Assembly (NCBI RefSeq): GCF_900113035.1
Contig: NZ_FONX01000002.1
Location: 372,001 to 436,000 of the forward strand
From: Paracidovorax wautersii
Lineage (GTDB): Bacteria; Pseudomonadota; Gammaproteobacteria; Burkholderiales; Burkholderiaceae_C
Length of the DNA: 64,000 nt
Direction: 5' to 3'
Part shown: piece after piece, positions 53,373 to 61,205 of the stretch
Position numbering within the stretch: the stretch's first letter is position 1
Layout: the number at the start of each line of letters is the position of its first letter
The notes under the pieces: generated by a model
What the model was told of the DNA's origin: nothing
What the model saw: only the letters and a program-made list of their open reading frames with translations
Databases searched by the model: none
Position numbers and translations under genes: made by a program

Positions 53373-54440
53373 TCAGGACTTCTCGCCAGGCTGCCGCTGC
53401 TCGATCTGCAACCGCGCCCGTTCGGTCGCCTGCTGCAACCGCTCCCCCAGCACCGCACGCGGCGGCAGGGTCGTCAGGTATTCGGCTACGTGGATGCCCG
53501 ACTTGTCCAGCTCCAGCAACTCGATCTGCTCTGACTTCTTGCCGGTACAAAGAATGATGCCCAGCGGCGAGGCTTCCTCCGGTTCGCGTTCGTGCTTGTC
53601 GAGCCAACGCAAATAAAGCTCCATCTGCCCCTTGTATGCTGCCTTGAACTCGCCGATCTTCAACTCCACCGCCACCAGCCGCCGCAGCTTGCGGTTATAG
53701 AACAGCAGGTCCAGGTGGAAATCCTCGTCGTCGATCTGGATGCGTTTCTGCCGGGCTAGGAAAGAGAAGCCCGCGCCCAACTCCAGCAAAAAAGACTCCA
53801 TTTCGCGGATGATCGCGGCTTCCAGGTCGCCTTCCTGCCAGGTATCGCGCAGGCCCAGGAAGTCGAGGATGTACGGGTCGCGCATGACCAGCGCCGGCGA
53901 CATGCGCTGCGCATCGCGCATCGCCGCCAGCTCTTGCGTGATCGTCTCGTCCGGCTTCTTGGACAGCGCCGTGCGCTCGTATAGCATCGAGTCGATGCGC
54001 TCGCGTAGCGTCCGCACGCTCCAGCGTTCGGCGCTGGCCATTTGCACGTAGTAGTCCCGCTGGAGCGGGTCTTTTAGCGGCAGCAGCGCCACGAAATGCG
54101 ACCAGCTCAATTGTCGTGACAGCGTCACGACAATTGGCTCGTCCGAGAAGGTGGCGGCGAACTGCACCATCCGGCGCAGGTTCTTGTCCGCGAAGCTACG
54201 TCCGTAGTCGCGGACAAGCTGCGCCGCCAGGGTCGGCAGGATTTCGTCGCCGTACCCGGCCCGCTGCCCGGCAAGCACTTCCGTATGGATGCGCTGGCCA
54301 ATGCGCCAGAACAGCAATGTCAGCTCGGCATTGACCGCCGAGGCGACGCGCTGGCGCGACGCTTCGATCAGTGCCCGGATGTCGCCCAGCAGCGCGGGCG
54401 GCGCTGCTGGCGCTGAGACGGATGCCTTGCGCCGGGTCAT
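53373..54440 (-). CDS. DUF1016 / YhcG-type PD-(D/E)XK nuclease
   Basis: A 355-residue protein with an N-terminal DUF1016 domain (LLFWRIGQRIHTEVL, then GYGDEILPTLAAQLVRDYGR) and a C-terminal PD-(D/E)XK nuclease domain: Asp244 in FHLDLLFYNR, Glu259 and Lys261 in LVAVELKIGEF, then AYKGQMELYLRWLDKHE. Members are predicted nucleases of mobile elements and defence islands; exact activity is unproven. Its ATG overlaps the integrase stop by 4 bases, so it is translated with the integrase and probably serves the element, for example by competing with other elements or in recombination. Confidence 0.9.
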   Translation of the reverse strand: MTRRKASVSAPAAPPALLGDIRALIEASRQRVASAVNAELTLLFWRIGQRIHTEVLAGQRAGYGDEILPTLAAQLVRDYGRSFADKNLRRMVQFAATFSDEPIVVTLSRQLSWSHFVALLPLKDPLQRDYYVQMASAERWSVRTLRERIDSMLYERTALSKKPDETITQELAAMRDAQRMSPALVMRDPYILDFLGLRDTWQEGDLEAAIIREMESFLLELGAGFSFLARQKRIQIDDEDFHLDLLFYNRKLRRLVAVELKIGEFKAAYKGQMELYLRWLDKHEREPEEASPLGIILCTGKKSEQIELLELDKSGIHVAEYLTTLPPRAVLGERLQQATERARLQIEQRQPGEKS

Positions 54441-55636
54441 GCGGCCACCTCCTTGGCTCCCTGCATCCCGGTGATCGTCTTACGCCGATTCGCCACCAGT
54501 TCGGCCGCCTCTCGCACCGGCTTATCCTCGGTGTGGACGTAGCGCATGAACATGACGACGGTCTTGTGCGCCGTTAGCGCCATGCCGACCTTGACCGGGA
54601 TGCCCGAATTGGCAATGTCGGTCGCCGAACGGTGGCGGATGCCGTGCGTGCCCACGTGCGTAGCGCCAGCCGCCTTGAGCGCACGGCTCCAGCCACCGTA
54701 ATACTCGCCCGTGGTTAGATGCTTGCCAGCGTGGCTAGGAGAAGGCAGCACATAGCGGCTACCCTCCTGCCGGGGTGCCGTCGAGAGTAGCCGATAGGCT
54801 TCCTCGCTCATGGGCTTAGACATGCCGCCTGTCTTGCTGTCAGGCCAGACGACGCGCCGGTTCTGCAAGTCAACCCAGTTCCATTCCAGCGCGATGATTT
54901 CCGAGCGGCGGCCGGCGAACTCGAACTGCAGGCGGATTCCCAAAGGGATGACGTAGTTCTCCAGCCCCTCCGACTCGATCTTGTCGAGCTGTCGGAACAG
55001 GTTGCCCATTTCTTCGTCGCTGATGAGGTGAGTCGATTTGCCGGCAGGGAACATCGGGACGTGACGGCAAGGGTTGGTACCGTCGGGCCGATAGCCCCAT
55101 ACCTCGGCCATGTTGAACATCTTGCGCAAGACGCTGAATACCTTGTTCGCCTCGGTCTGCTTGTACGAAAGCTTTTCCATCAGTCCGGCGATTTCAGGAC
55201 GCTTCACGTCCTGAACTTTCTTGCGTCCCAGCAGCGGAATAATGTTGCGATTGATGACAGCCTGATAGCCGGCTTGGGTGCTGAGCTTGTTGCGCTTCTT
55301 GGAGTAGTCCTCCATGAACTTCGTGCATAGCTCCTTGACCGTAGGTGCCTGGCGCGCCTCCGCCTTCTCTGCGGCGGGATCTCCGCCTCGGCGGACTTGG
55401 GCCAGCCATTCCTGCGCCAGCGACCGCGCCTGTTCGACGGTCAGCTCCCCGTACAGTCCTAGCGAGGGCTTGCGGCGCTCGCCAGCGTTCGTCCGGTACT
55501 GGAGCATGAACACCTTGCGACCCGCCGGGGTAATCTTGCACAGGAAGCCGGGGACCAGCGTGTCCCGGAGTTCGACGGCCTCTGCCTGGGGTTGCGCCGC
55601 ATCGACAGCGGACTTAGTGAGTTTGATCTTAGCCAT
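54437..55636 (-). CDS. int: Tyrosine-type site-specific integrase
   Basis: A 399-residue integrase. Seen: arm-binding DUF4102-like N-terminus (MAKIKLTKSAVDAAQPQAEA, RDTLVPGFLCKITPAGRKVF), SAM-like core-binding domain, and a catalytic domain with Arg in FEFAGRRSEIIALEW, His and Arg in GTHGIRHRSATDIA, His in LTAHKTVV and nucleophile Tyr in MRYVHTEDK. The ATG at 55636 has AAGGAG upstream; the longer frame start is rejected. It lies 174 bases from the right attachment repeat, as expected for the integrase of a Tn4371-type element. A leader hairpin covers its ribosome binding site. Confidence 0.95.
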   Translation of the reverse strand: MAKIKLTKSAVDAAQPQAEAVELRDTLVPGFLCKITPAGRKVFMLQYRTNAGERRKPSLGLYGELTVEQARSLAQEWLAQVRRGGDPAAEKAEARQAPTVKELCTKFMEDYSKKRNKLSTQAGYQAVINRNIIPLLGRKKVQDVKRPEIAGLMEKLSYKQTEANKVFSVLRKMFNMAEVWGYRPDGTNPCRHVPMFPAGKSTHLISDEEMGNLFRQLDKIESEGLENYVIPLGIRLQFEFAGRRSEIIALEWNWVDLQNRRVVWPDSKTGGMSKPMSEEAYRLLSTAPRQEGSRYVLPSPSHAGKHLTTGEYYGGWSRALKAAGATHVGTHGIRHRSATDIANSGIPVKVGMALTAHKTVVMFMRYVHTEDKPVREAAELVANRRKTITGMQGAKEVAA

Positions 55637-55639
55637 GAT

Positions 55640-55682
55640 GACTCCTTGGAAAGACCTGGATTCCAAGGGCCGGATAGGAGTC
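55640..55682 (-). promoter_or_regulatory. Hairpin over the integrase ribosome binding site
   Basis: On the minus strand, CCTTGGAA pairs with TTCCAAGG and GACTCC with GGAGTC. Both right arms overlap the AAGGAG site 4 bases before the integrase ATG, so a folded leader would hide the ribosome binding site. The same inverted repeat could also be a protein-binding site. Confidence 0.55.
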
Positions 55683-55810
55683 AGGCGGTCGGAAGTCAGG
55701 TCAGGTTTCGGAAAGCACCGGCATATGTTGAACTCGCTTAAGTCATTGATAAACCTGCTGTATCGGGCTGTAGCGTAGTCCAGCGAATTTCGGTGCTGGA
55801 GTCATGGTGA

Positions 55811-55819
55811 AATAAAAAA
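55811..55819. repeat. Right attachment site repeat (attR core)
   Basis: AATAAAAAA, identical to 9297-9305. On the minus strand it reads TTTTTTATT and forms the T-tract of the terminator at 55817-55842. Confidence 0.75.
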
Positions 55820-55842
55820 CCCGCGCCGGAGGGCGCGGGTTT
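55817..55842 (-). terminator. Intrinsic terminator of the DUF4148 gene
   Basis: A perfect 11-bp stem AAACCCGCGCC / GGCGCGGGTTT with a 4-nt loop, followed on the minus strand by TTTTTTATTT. Its T-tract is the attachment core of the element, so insertion kept the terminator intact for this gene. Confidence 0.85.
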
Positions 55843-55906
55843 CGGGTCTGGCACTGGCGGGGCGCTGCCGCACGGGGTGCGGCAGGCACGGCCGGGCTAG
55901 CAGCGC

Positions 55907-56299
55907 TTATTCAGCGGTGCCGGGAGCGGGCCAGGTGCGGGTTTCATAGACCGACGCATAGGTGCTGGGCTCGCCACCCAGGCGGCGGACTTCAGCCACG
56001 AATTCGGGGCCGCTGCGCAGGCGCTGGTATTCGGCCAGGCGCTGTGCGTACATCGGGTCGTTGGCGGGAGAGCCTTCGCCCACCTGGTAGCGGCCCAGGC
56101 CGGCGCGCTGCCACAGGTTCCAGTCCGCCATCACTTCGGCGGTGGTCACCGGGCGGCTCGTGGCCGACACGATGGGAGCGGGCGCGGGGCCGGCCCAGAC
56201 TTCCTGCGACACGTTCGCGCTGCCCATGGGGCCTGCGACGGCTGCGCCGGTGGCGGCAAAAGCCAGGGTGGCGGCGGCGATGAGTTGCTTGCGGTTCAT
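55907..56299 (-). CDS. DUF4148 secreted protein (copy A)
   Basis: A 130-residue exported protein with a signal peptide MNRKQLIAAATLAFAATGAA and a DUF4148 domain: VTTAEVMADWNLWQRAGLGR, DPMYAQRLAEYQRLRSGPEF, VAEVRRLGG. The family is common in Burkholderiales and its function is unknown. The ATG at 56299 has AAAGGAAC upstream. It is followed by a strong terminator. A paralogue lies 389 bp upstream on the same strand. Confidence 0.88.
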   Translation of the reverse strand: MNRKQLIAAATLAFAATGAAVAGPMGSANVSQEVWAGPAPAPIVSATSRPVTTAEVMADWNLWQRAGLGRYQVGEGSPANDPMYAQRLAEYQRLRSGPEFVAEVRRLGGEPSTYASVYETRTWPAPGTAE

Positions 56300-56687
56300 G
56301 TTGTTCCTTTCGAATGACACGTGAGAGGGATGCAGTGAAAGGAAAAGAGGGTGTTGCCAGCGGGGTTGCCGCGGCAGCATCTTTCGCTGCAGGGATTTCA
56401 GTGTCGCGCCGGGAGGGGGGCCGAACGTGTGCGAAAACGCAGGTATTCGTGTCAGGTCCCATCCGACGGGCGTGTGCTCCGATGCGCTGCGGGCTGTGGG
56501 CTTTCTGCCGGGTTTCCCAATGAAAAACCGCTGCAGACAGCAGCGCCGCCGGTGCGGCCCCGGCGATGTCGCCCGGGGCCGCGCCGGCGGCGCAGTGGCG
56601 GGCCGCAAAGACCGTTTCCGCCCTGTTTCTTACAGCGGCTTACCGCGCTTGCACTCCGAAGGGAATGCTCGCGTTTGCCGCCGCGAT
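56300..56687. other. Leader region between the two DUF4148 genes
   Basis: 388 bp without a gene. It contains a hairpin GCGGCCCCGG / CCGGGGCCGC (56554-56582), probably ending the upstream paralogue transcript, and the inverted repeat TGCGAAAACGCA (56430-56441), matched upstream of the other paralogue. Confidence 0.5.
56554..56582 (-). terminator. Hairpin after DUF4148 copy B
   Basis: Perfect 10-bp stem with a 9-nt loop about 105 bases past the copy B stop; no T-run. Confidence 0.4.
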
Positions 56688-57041
56688 TCAGTTCACGCTG
56701 CGCTGTGCAGCGGCACCGGCGGTGCTCACGCTGCCGCCCAGACGCTGCACTTCAGCCACGTATTCGGGGCCGCTGCGCAGGCGCTGGTAGGTGGCCAGGC
56801 GCTGGGCGTAGGCGGGGTTGGTCACGTCGCTGTATTCGCCCGAGTTGATCGAGCCCAGGCCGGCGCGGTTCCACAGGTTCAGATCGGCTTGCACTTCGGC
56901 ACGCGACAGCGGGGCGCCCTGGGCGGCGGGCTGGGCGCCGAACCAGACTTCCTGCGACGTGGTGGCAGCGGATGCGGAGCCGGCGAAAGCGGCGGCGGCA
57001 ACGGCGGCGAGGGCGATCAGGTGCTTGGTATGGCGGTTCAT
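56688..57041 (-). CDS. DUF4148 secreted protein (copy B)
   Basis: A 117-residue exported protein, paralogous to the neighbouring one. Signal peptide MNRHTKHLIALAAVAAAAFA, then TTSQEVWFG, LSRAEVQADLNLWNRAGLGS, NPAYAQRLATYQRLRSGPEY and VAEVQRLGGSV. The shared SQEVW and YQRLRSGPE blocks show a tandem duplication. The start at 57041 is fixed by the signal peptide. An inverted repeat at 57127-57140 lies upstream. Function unknown. Confidence 0.87.
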   Translation of the reverse strand: MNRHTKHLIALAAVAAAAFAGSASAATTSQEVWFGAQPAAQGAPLSRAEVQADLNLWNRAGLGSINSGEYSDVTNPAYAQRLATYQRLRSGPEYVAEVQRLGGSVSTAGAAAQRSVN

Positions 57042-57126
57042 GACGGTTCTTCCTTCTTGGTCTGCTGCAGGGGCGGGATTGCCGTCTGCATGGGAAGAAG
57101 TGTCGGGTTTTCCCTGATGGGCGTAT

Positions 57127-57140
57127 GTGCGCAAACGCAC
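57127..57140. promoter_or_regulatory. GTGCG-N4-CGCAC inverted repeat upstream of DUF4148 copy B
   Basis: GTGCGCAAACGCAC is a perfect 5-bp inverted repeat with a 4-base spacer, 86 bases upstream of the gene. The related TGCGAAAACGCA lies upstream of copy A (56430-56441). A shared regulator is a reasonable guess. Confidence 0.45.
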
Positions 57141-57173
57141 AGCTTTTCGCAGATCGGTGCGGCCCGGGGCCGC

Positions 57174-58868
57174 TCAGCCGGCCGGCGGCCACTGCCGCGC
57201 CGGGTGCGGCACATGCAGCACGTCGAGCGGCTGCGAGCGCCCGCGCACCGCCGCCGGCACGGGCTGGCCCAGCGCGTCCGCCACGCCGGCCAGGCAGGCG
57301 GCTTCCAGTGACAGCACCAGGCGCGTGCCGGCCTGCTTGGAATGGTCCTGCAGCCGGCTGGCGGTGTTCACCACCTCGCCCACGGCGCTGAAGGTGGTGG
57401 TGTCGCCCCAGCCCACGCGGCCCAGCGCGACCCGGCCCGCATGCAGCCCCATGCCGAAGTCCAGCGCATGGCCGAACTGCGTGGCGAAGCTCTGCGCGTT
57501 CCAGGCGTCCATGCGCTGCTCGATGAGCGCGGCGGCCTGCACCGCCTGGCGGCAGGCGGTGGGCAGGTCGGTGCGCAGGCCGAAGATGGCCATCACGCTG
57601 TCGCCGATGAACTGGTTGGCGAGGCCGCCGCTGGCCTGCACGGCAGCGCCGACCTGCGCGAAATACTGGTCCAGCACCCAGGCCAGGTCGAACGGCCACT
57701 GCCGCTCGGCCAGGCCCGACCAGCGGCGCAGGTCCACGAACAGGATGGCCACCTGCCGCTCCTCGTAGGCCGCGGAGGCCGCGACCGGGGCCGCTGCGGC
57801 GGCGGTGCCGTCGGCCCCTTCGGCGCGAAAGAGCGGCGTCACGGTGGCATCGCCCTGCGGCCGCAGCTGGCAGGCCAGCCGCACGTCGGGCGGCGCCTGC
57901 ACGCGCGCCAGCGTCTGGCGCTCGTCGCGCCCCGGCGGGGGCAGGGCGCCGGGCGCGGCCTGCACGCGCACGCGGCAGGTGGAGCAGCGTGCGCGCCCTC
58001 CGCAGCGCGAAAGGTGGGCGATGCCGTGGGCGCGGCTCGCCTCCAGCACGGTGAAGCCGCGCGGCACCTGCACCGCGCGGTCCGGGTAGCGCAGCGTGAC
58101 GGTGCGGCCGGCCTGGCAGTGCCGCCGGCGGGCGGCGCCCCAGCCCCAGCGCAGCGCCGGCAGGGCGGCCAGGGCCAGCAGCCAGCCCAGGCGCAGCTGT
58201 TCGGCCAGCGCATGGGCGGCGGCGGCACCGGCTTCCGTGGCGGTGGGCGCGGCGGGCAGGCCCCGCCATTGCAGCTCGCGCGCCATCGCCACCACGCCCA
58301 GCGCGGCGAGCACCGGCAGCAGCACCGCGCCGGCCAGCAGCAGCGGCTGCCAGCGCTGCCAGCCGGCCCGGCTGCGCAGTGCCAGGTGCAGGCCCAGGCA
58401 GCCGTGCGCCCAGGTCGCGGCCAGCAGCAGCCATTGCAGGCTCAGGCCCTCGGGCGTCCAGATGGCGCGCACCACGCGCGCATAGCTGGGCTCCACGCCC
58501 AGCCAGTCGTCCGTCCAGCGCGTGCCCACCGCGTGCGCGGCCAGCAGCAGCGGCAGCGCCAGGCCCAGCGCCAGCCGCACGGCCTCGATGGCGGGCATGC
58601 GCAGGCTGCGGCGCTGCCATAGCGCGACGCAGGCCATGGCCAGATGCGTGGCGAAGGCGCCGTAGAGCAGCACCGTGCCCGGCAGCGTCGCCCAGGCGCC
58701 GTGCAGCGTGCGGCGCAGGGCCTCGGCCGCCTCCAGCGACGCCAGCCCCGCCGCATGGTTGGCCAGGTGCAGCGCCACATAGGCCCAGAGCACCAGGCCG
58801 CTGGTCCAGCGCAGATTGCGCGCGGTGGGCCAGGCGGGGCGGTGGGCGGGGGAGGGCGGTGTGGGCAT
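57174..58868 (-). CDS. Membrane class III cyclase with ferredoxin-like domain
   Basis: A 564-residue fusion. The N-terminal half has about six membrane helices with several histidines (for example LHLANHAAGL and THLAMACVAL), perhaps heme ligands. Next comes a 2Fe-2S ferredoxin-like domain with cysteines in LSRCGGRARCSTCRV and a later one in RLACQLRP. The C-terminal part is a class III nucleotide cyclase: VAILFVDLRRWSGLAE with the first metal Asp, NQFIGDSVMAIFG with the second, and the dimer-face segment GWGDTTTFSAVGEVVNTASR. It probably makes cAMP in response to a redox signal; a Crp/Fnr gene is divergent. The ATG at 58868 has only a weak ribosome binding site. Confidence 0.88.
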   Translation of the reverse strand: MPTPPSPAHRPAWPTARNLRWTSGLVLWAYVALHLANHAAGLASLEAAEALRRTLHGAWATLPGTVLLYGAFATHLAMACVALWQRRSLRMPAIEAVRLALGLALPLLLAAHAVGTRWTDDWLGVEPSYARVVRAIWTPEGLSLQWLLLAATWAHGCLGLHLALRSRAGWQRWQPLLLAGAVLLPVLAALGVVAMARELQWRGLPAAPTATEAGAAAAHALAEQLRLGWLLALAALPALRWGWGAARRRHCQAGRTVTLRYPDRAVQVPRGFTVLEASRAHGIAHLSRCGGRARCSTCRVRVQAAPGALPPPGRDERQTLARVQAPPDVRLACQLRPQGDATVTPLFRAEGADGTAAAAAPVAASAAYEERQVAILFVDLRRWSGLAERQWPFDLAWVLDQYFAQVGAAVQASGGLANQFIGDSVMAIFGLRTDLPTACRQAVQAAALIEQRMDAWNAQSFATQFGHALDFGMGLHAGRVALGRVGWGDTTTFSAVGEVVNTASRLQDHSKQAGTRLVLSLEAACLAGVADALGQPVPAAVRGRSQPLDVLHVPHPARQWPPAG

Positions 58869-58960
58869 GTGGCGAGCAGGGCTGTAGCGCCGGGCGTCTG
58901 CGCGCGCGGCGGGGGCTGAGCATAATCCGCGCCCCGTCCTCCCTTGCTGCGCCCCGTTCC

Positions 58961-59677
58961 ATGAATGCTTCCGCTCCCGCCCGCTCCAGCCTGGCCCTGC
59001 GCCGCATCGCGCTCTTCGAGGGGCTGGGCGATGCCTGCCTGGACCGCATCGCCGCGGACTGCGACTGGCGCATGCTGGAGGCGCGCCGCCCGCTCTTCAC
59101 GCGCGCGTCGGTGGGCGGCGAGGTGTATTTCCTCGTCTCCGGCCAGGCCCGCATCACCACCTATTCGGCCAATGGCCGCGAGGTGGCCTTCCGCGACTGC
59201 GATGCCGGCGCGCATTTCGGCGATCTCTCGGCGCTGGACGGGCAGCCGCGCTCGGCCGACGTGGTGACGCTGGAGCCCTCGCTGCTGGCCTGCATGTCGC
59301 CGAAGGCCTTCCTGGCGCTGCTGGAGCGCGAGCCCGCGCTGGCCATGCGGATGATGCGCAGTCTGGCGCTGCTCGTGCGGCGCCTGACCGAGCGGGTGAT
59401 CGACCTCAGCACGCTGGGCGTGCACACGCGGCTGCACACCGAGCTGCTGCGCATGGCGCACGAGGCCGGCGTGGCGGAGGACCACAGCGCGCTCATCGAT
59501 CCCATGCCGCCGCATGTGGCCCTGGCCGGCCGGATCAGCACCAACCGCGAGCAGGTCACGCGCGAGCTGGGCGCGCTGACGCGGCGCGGCGTGCTCAAGA
59601 AAGAAGGCGCGCACGCGGTGCGGATCACCGACGTGCGCGCCCTGGAAGCGCTGGTCGCCGCCGTGCGCGGCGACTGA
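58961..59677 (+). CDS. Crp/Fnr-family transcriptional regulator
   Basis: A 238-residue regulator with an N-terminal cyclic-nucleotide-binding fold (EVYFLVSGQARITTYSANGR, then GAHFGDLSALDGQPRSADVV, the phosphate-binding-like cassette) and a C-terminal winged helix with LAGRISTNREQVTRELGALT as recognition helix. The cysteines are not arranged as an Fnr iron-sulphur cluster, so it is more Crp-like. It is divergent from the cyclase gene over 92 bp, which suggests a cAMP-responsive partner. No good ribosome binding site precedes the ATG; CATAAT at 58921-58926 may be its -10. Confidence 0.9.
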   Translation: MNASAPARSSLALRRIALFEGLGDACLDRIAADCDWRMLEARRPLFTRASVGGEVYFLVSGQARITTYSANGREVAFRDCDAGAHFGDLSALDGQPRSADVVTLEPSLLACMSPKAFLALLEREPALAMRMMRSLALLVRRLTERVIDLSTLGVHTRLHTELLRMAHEAGVAEDHSALIDPMPPHVALAGRISTNREQVTRELGALTRRGVLKKEGAHAVRITDVRALEALVAAVRGD

Positions 59678-59707
59678 CGGCCCGTTGTGCGGCTCTGCGA
59701 GCCGCGC

Positions 59708-61027
59708 CTACTTGTCGTGGTGCAGGTAGCTCGCCTGCTTGGGCAGCATCAGGCTGACCAGGAAGGCGATGGCCAGCATGCCGGTCACATACCAGTAGAA
59801 GTACGACTCGTGGCCCAGCGACTTCAGGCCCAGGGCCACGTACTCGGCGCTGCCGCCGAAGATGGCGTTGCCCACCGCGTACGACAGGCCCACGCCCAGC
59901 GCGCGCACTTCGGGCGGGAACATCTCGGCCTTCACCACGCCGCTGATCGAGGTGTAGAAGCTCACCACCGCCAGCGCCAGCGTGATGAGCACGCCGGCCA
60001 CCAGCGGGCTGCCCACCTGCTGCAGCTGGCTCATCACCGGCACCGTCATCAGCGCGCCCAGGGCGCCGAAGAGCAGCATGTTGTTGCGCCGGCCGATGCG
60101 GTCGGAGAGCGCGCCGAAGAGCGGCTGCATGCACATGTAGAGGAAGAGGCACGCGGTCATCACGTTGCTGGCCGTCTTGATCGACATGCCGGCCGAGTTG
60201 ACCAGGTACTTCTGCATGTAGGTGGTGAAGGTGTAGAAGACCAGCGAGCCGCCGGCCGTGTAGCCCAGCACCACGAAGAAGGCGCGCTTGTGGTGCGTGA
60301 AGAGGTGGCGCAGCGTGCCCGCGCCCTGGGTGGCGCGGTGCTGCTTGCTGGCCGTCTCGGTCAGCGTGCGGCGCAGCGCCAGGGCGACCACGGCCGCGAC
60401 CGCGCCCAGCACGAAGGGAATGCGCCAGCCCCAGCGCTTGAGCTCGGCGTCGTCCAGCGCCTGCTGCAGCAGCACCACCACCAGCACCGCCAGCAGCTGG
60501 CCGCCGATGAGCGTGACGTACTGGAACGACGAGAAGAAGCCGCGCTGGCCGCGCATGGCGACTTCGCTCATGTAGGTGGCCGTGGTGCCGTACTCGCCGC
60601 CCACCGACAGGCCCTGCAGCAGCCGTGCGGCCAGCAGCAGCGCGGGCGCGGCGGCGCCGATCTGCGCGTAGGTGGGCAGGCAGGCGATGATCAGCGAGCC
60701 CGCGCACATCATGGTGACCGAGACCACCATCGAGGTCTTGCGGCCCTTGCGGTCGGCCAGGCGGCCGAACAGCCAGCCACCCACCGGCCGCATCAGGAAG
60801 CCGGCCGCGAACACGCCGGCCGTGTTGAGCAGCTGCACCGTGGGGTCGGACTTGGGGAAGAACGCCGGCGCGAAGTAGATCGCGCAGAAGGCATAGACGT
60901 AGAAGTCGAACCACTCCACCAGGTTGCCGGACGAGGCGGCGAAGATGGCGAAGATGCGCTTTTTCTTCTCTTCGAAGGTGTAGGGCGTGTGGTCGGTCGT
61001 ATCGGCTGGCGCCGTGGCAGTGCTCAT
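59708..61027 (-). CDS. kgtP: MFS dicarboxylate / 2-oxoglutarate permease (KgtP-like)
   Basis: A 439-residue proton symporter of the metabolite:H+ symporter branch. Seen: the family start [17 protein letters not shown], the loop motif [36 protein letters not shown] and a second [16 protein letters not shown]. Twelve membrane helices are expected. KgtP is the closest named type; related members carry other carboxylates or osmolytes. The ATG at 61027 is chosen for the family-like N-terminus [20 protein letters not shown]. The response regulator and kinase genes lie upstream on the same strand. Confidence 0.88.
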   Translation of the reverse strand: MSTATAPADTTDHTPYTFEEKKKRIFAIFAASSGNLVEWFDFYVYAFCAIYFAPAFFPKSDPTVQLLNTAGVFAAGFLMRPVGGWLFGRLADRKGRKTSMVVSVTMMCAGSLIIACLPTYAQIGAAAPALLLAARLLQGLSVGGEYGTTATYMSEVAMRGQRGFFSSFQYVTLIGGQLLAVLVVVLLQQALDDAELKRWGWRIPFVLGAVAAVVALALRRTLTETASKQHRATQGAGTLRHLFTHHKRAFFVVLGYTAGGSLVFYTFTTYMQKYLVNSAGMSIKTASNVMTACLFLYMCMQPLFGALSDRIGRRNNMLLFGALGALMTVPVMSQLQQVGSPLVAGVLITLALAVVSFYTSISGVVKAEMFPPEVRALGVGLSYAVGNAIFGGSAEYVALGLKSLGHESYFYWYVTGMLAIAFLVSLMLPKQASYLHHDK

Positions 61028-61140
61028 GGATGCGGTCCTTGTCTCGGTCTCTCGGGGCCTGGGCCGCGCAGGGGCAGCCCATGCGCCGAGTCTGCGCGGT
61101 GCGCTCGCGCATGTCGTCCGTAGCCGCCCGCCGGGCGCCT

Positions 61141-61156
61141 GCGTAGCGATACGCAA
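61141..61156 (-). promoter_or_regulatory. Palindrome upstream of the KgtP-like gene
   Basis: TGCGTA-GCGA-TACGCA, a perfect 6-bp inverted repeat with a 4-base spacer, 114-129 bases upstream of the permease ATG and in the gap after the FixJ-like regulator gene. The size and symmetry suit a LuxR-type response regulator dimer. Confidence 0.5.
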
Positions 61157-61205
61157 GGGTTAATACCGAGATCCCGGGCGCAGGTTCCCTCGCGCCGTCC
61201 GCCCG

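Larger units (their letters stand above)
9298..55819. mobile_element. Tn4371-family integrative and conjugative element
   Basis: The element runs from the left direct repeat to the right one and carries every expected module: tyrosine integrase at the right end, traG with the trb operon at the left end, relaxase and TraF, RepA/ParA/ParB, and cargo. The 8-bp core on the minus strand, TTTTTTAT, fits the T-rich TTTTT(C/T)AT core that I recall for Tn4371-family attachment sites. Cargo lies at two places: 23498-32738 (efflux and lipid enzymes) and 45889-53133 (defence genes), the latter visibly less GC-rich than the backbone. No core gene is obviously broken, so it may be functional. Confidence 0.88.

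Noticed and set aside
55637-55906. tRNA gene as integration target
   Set aside because: No tRNA fold at the right junction; the attachment core is the T-tract of a protein-gene terminator.
56752-59160. 802-codon minus-strand frame over the cyclase gene
   Set aside because: Arginine- and alanine-rich shadow; the true cyclase frame at 57174-58868 has catalytic and ferredoxin motifs.
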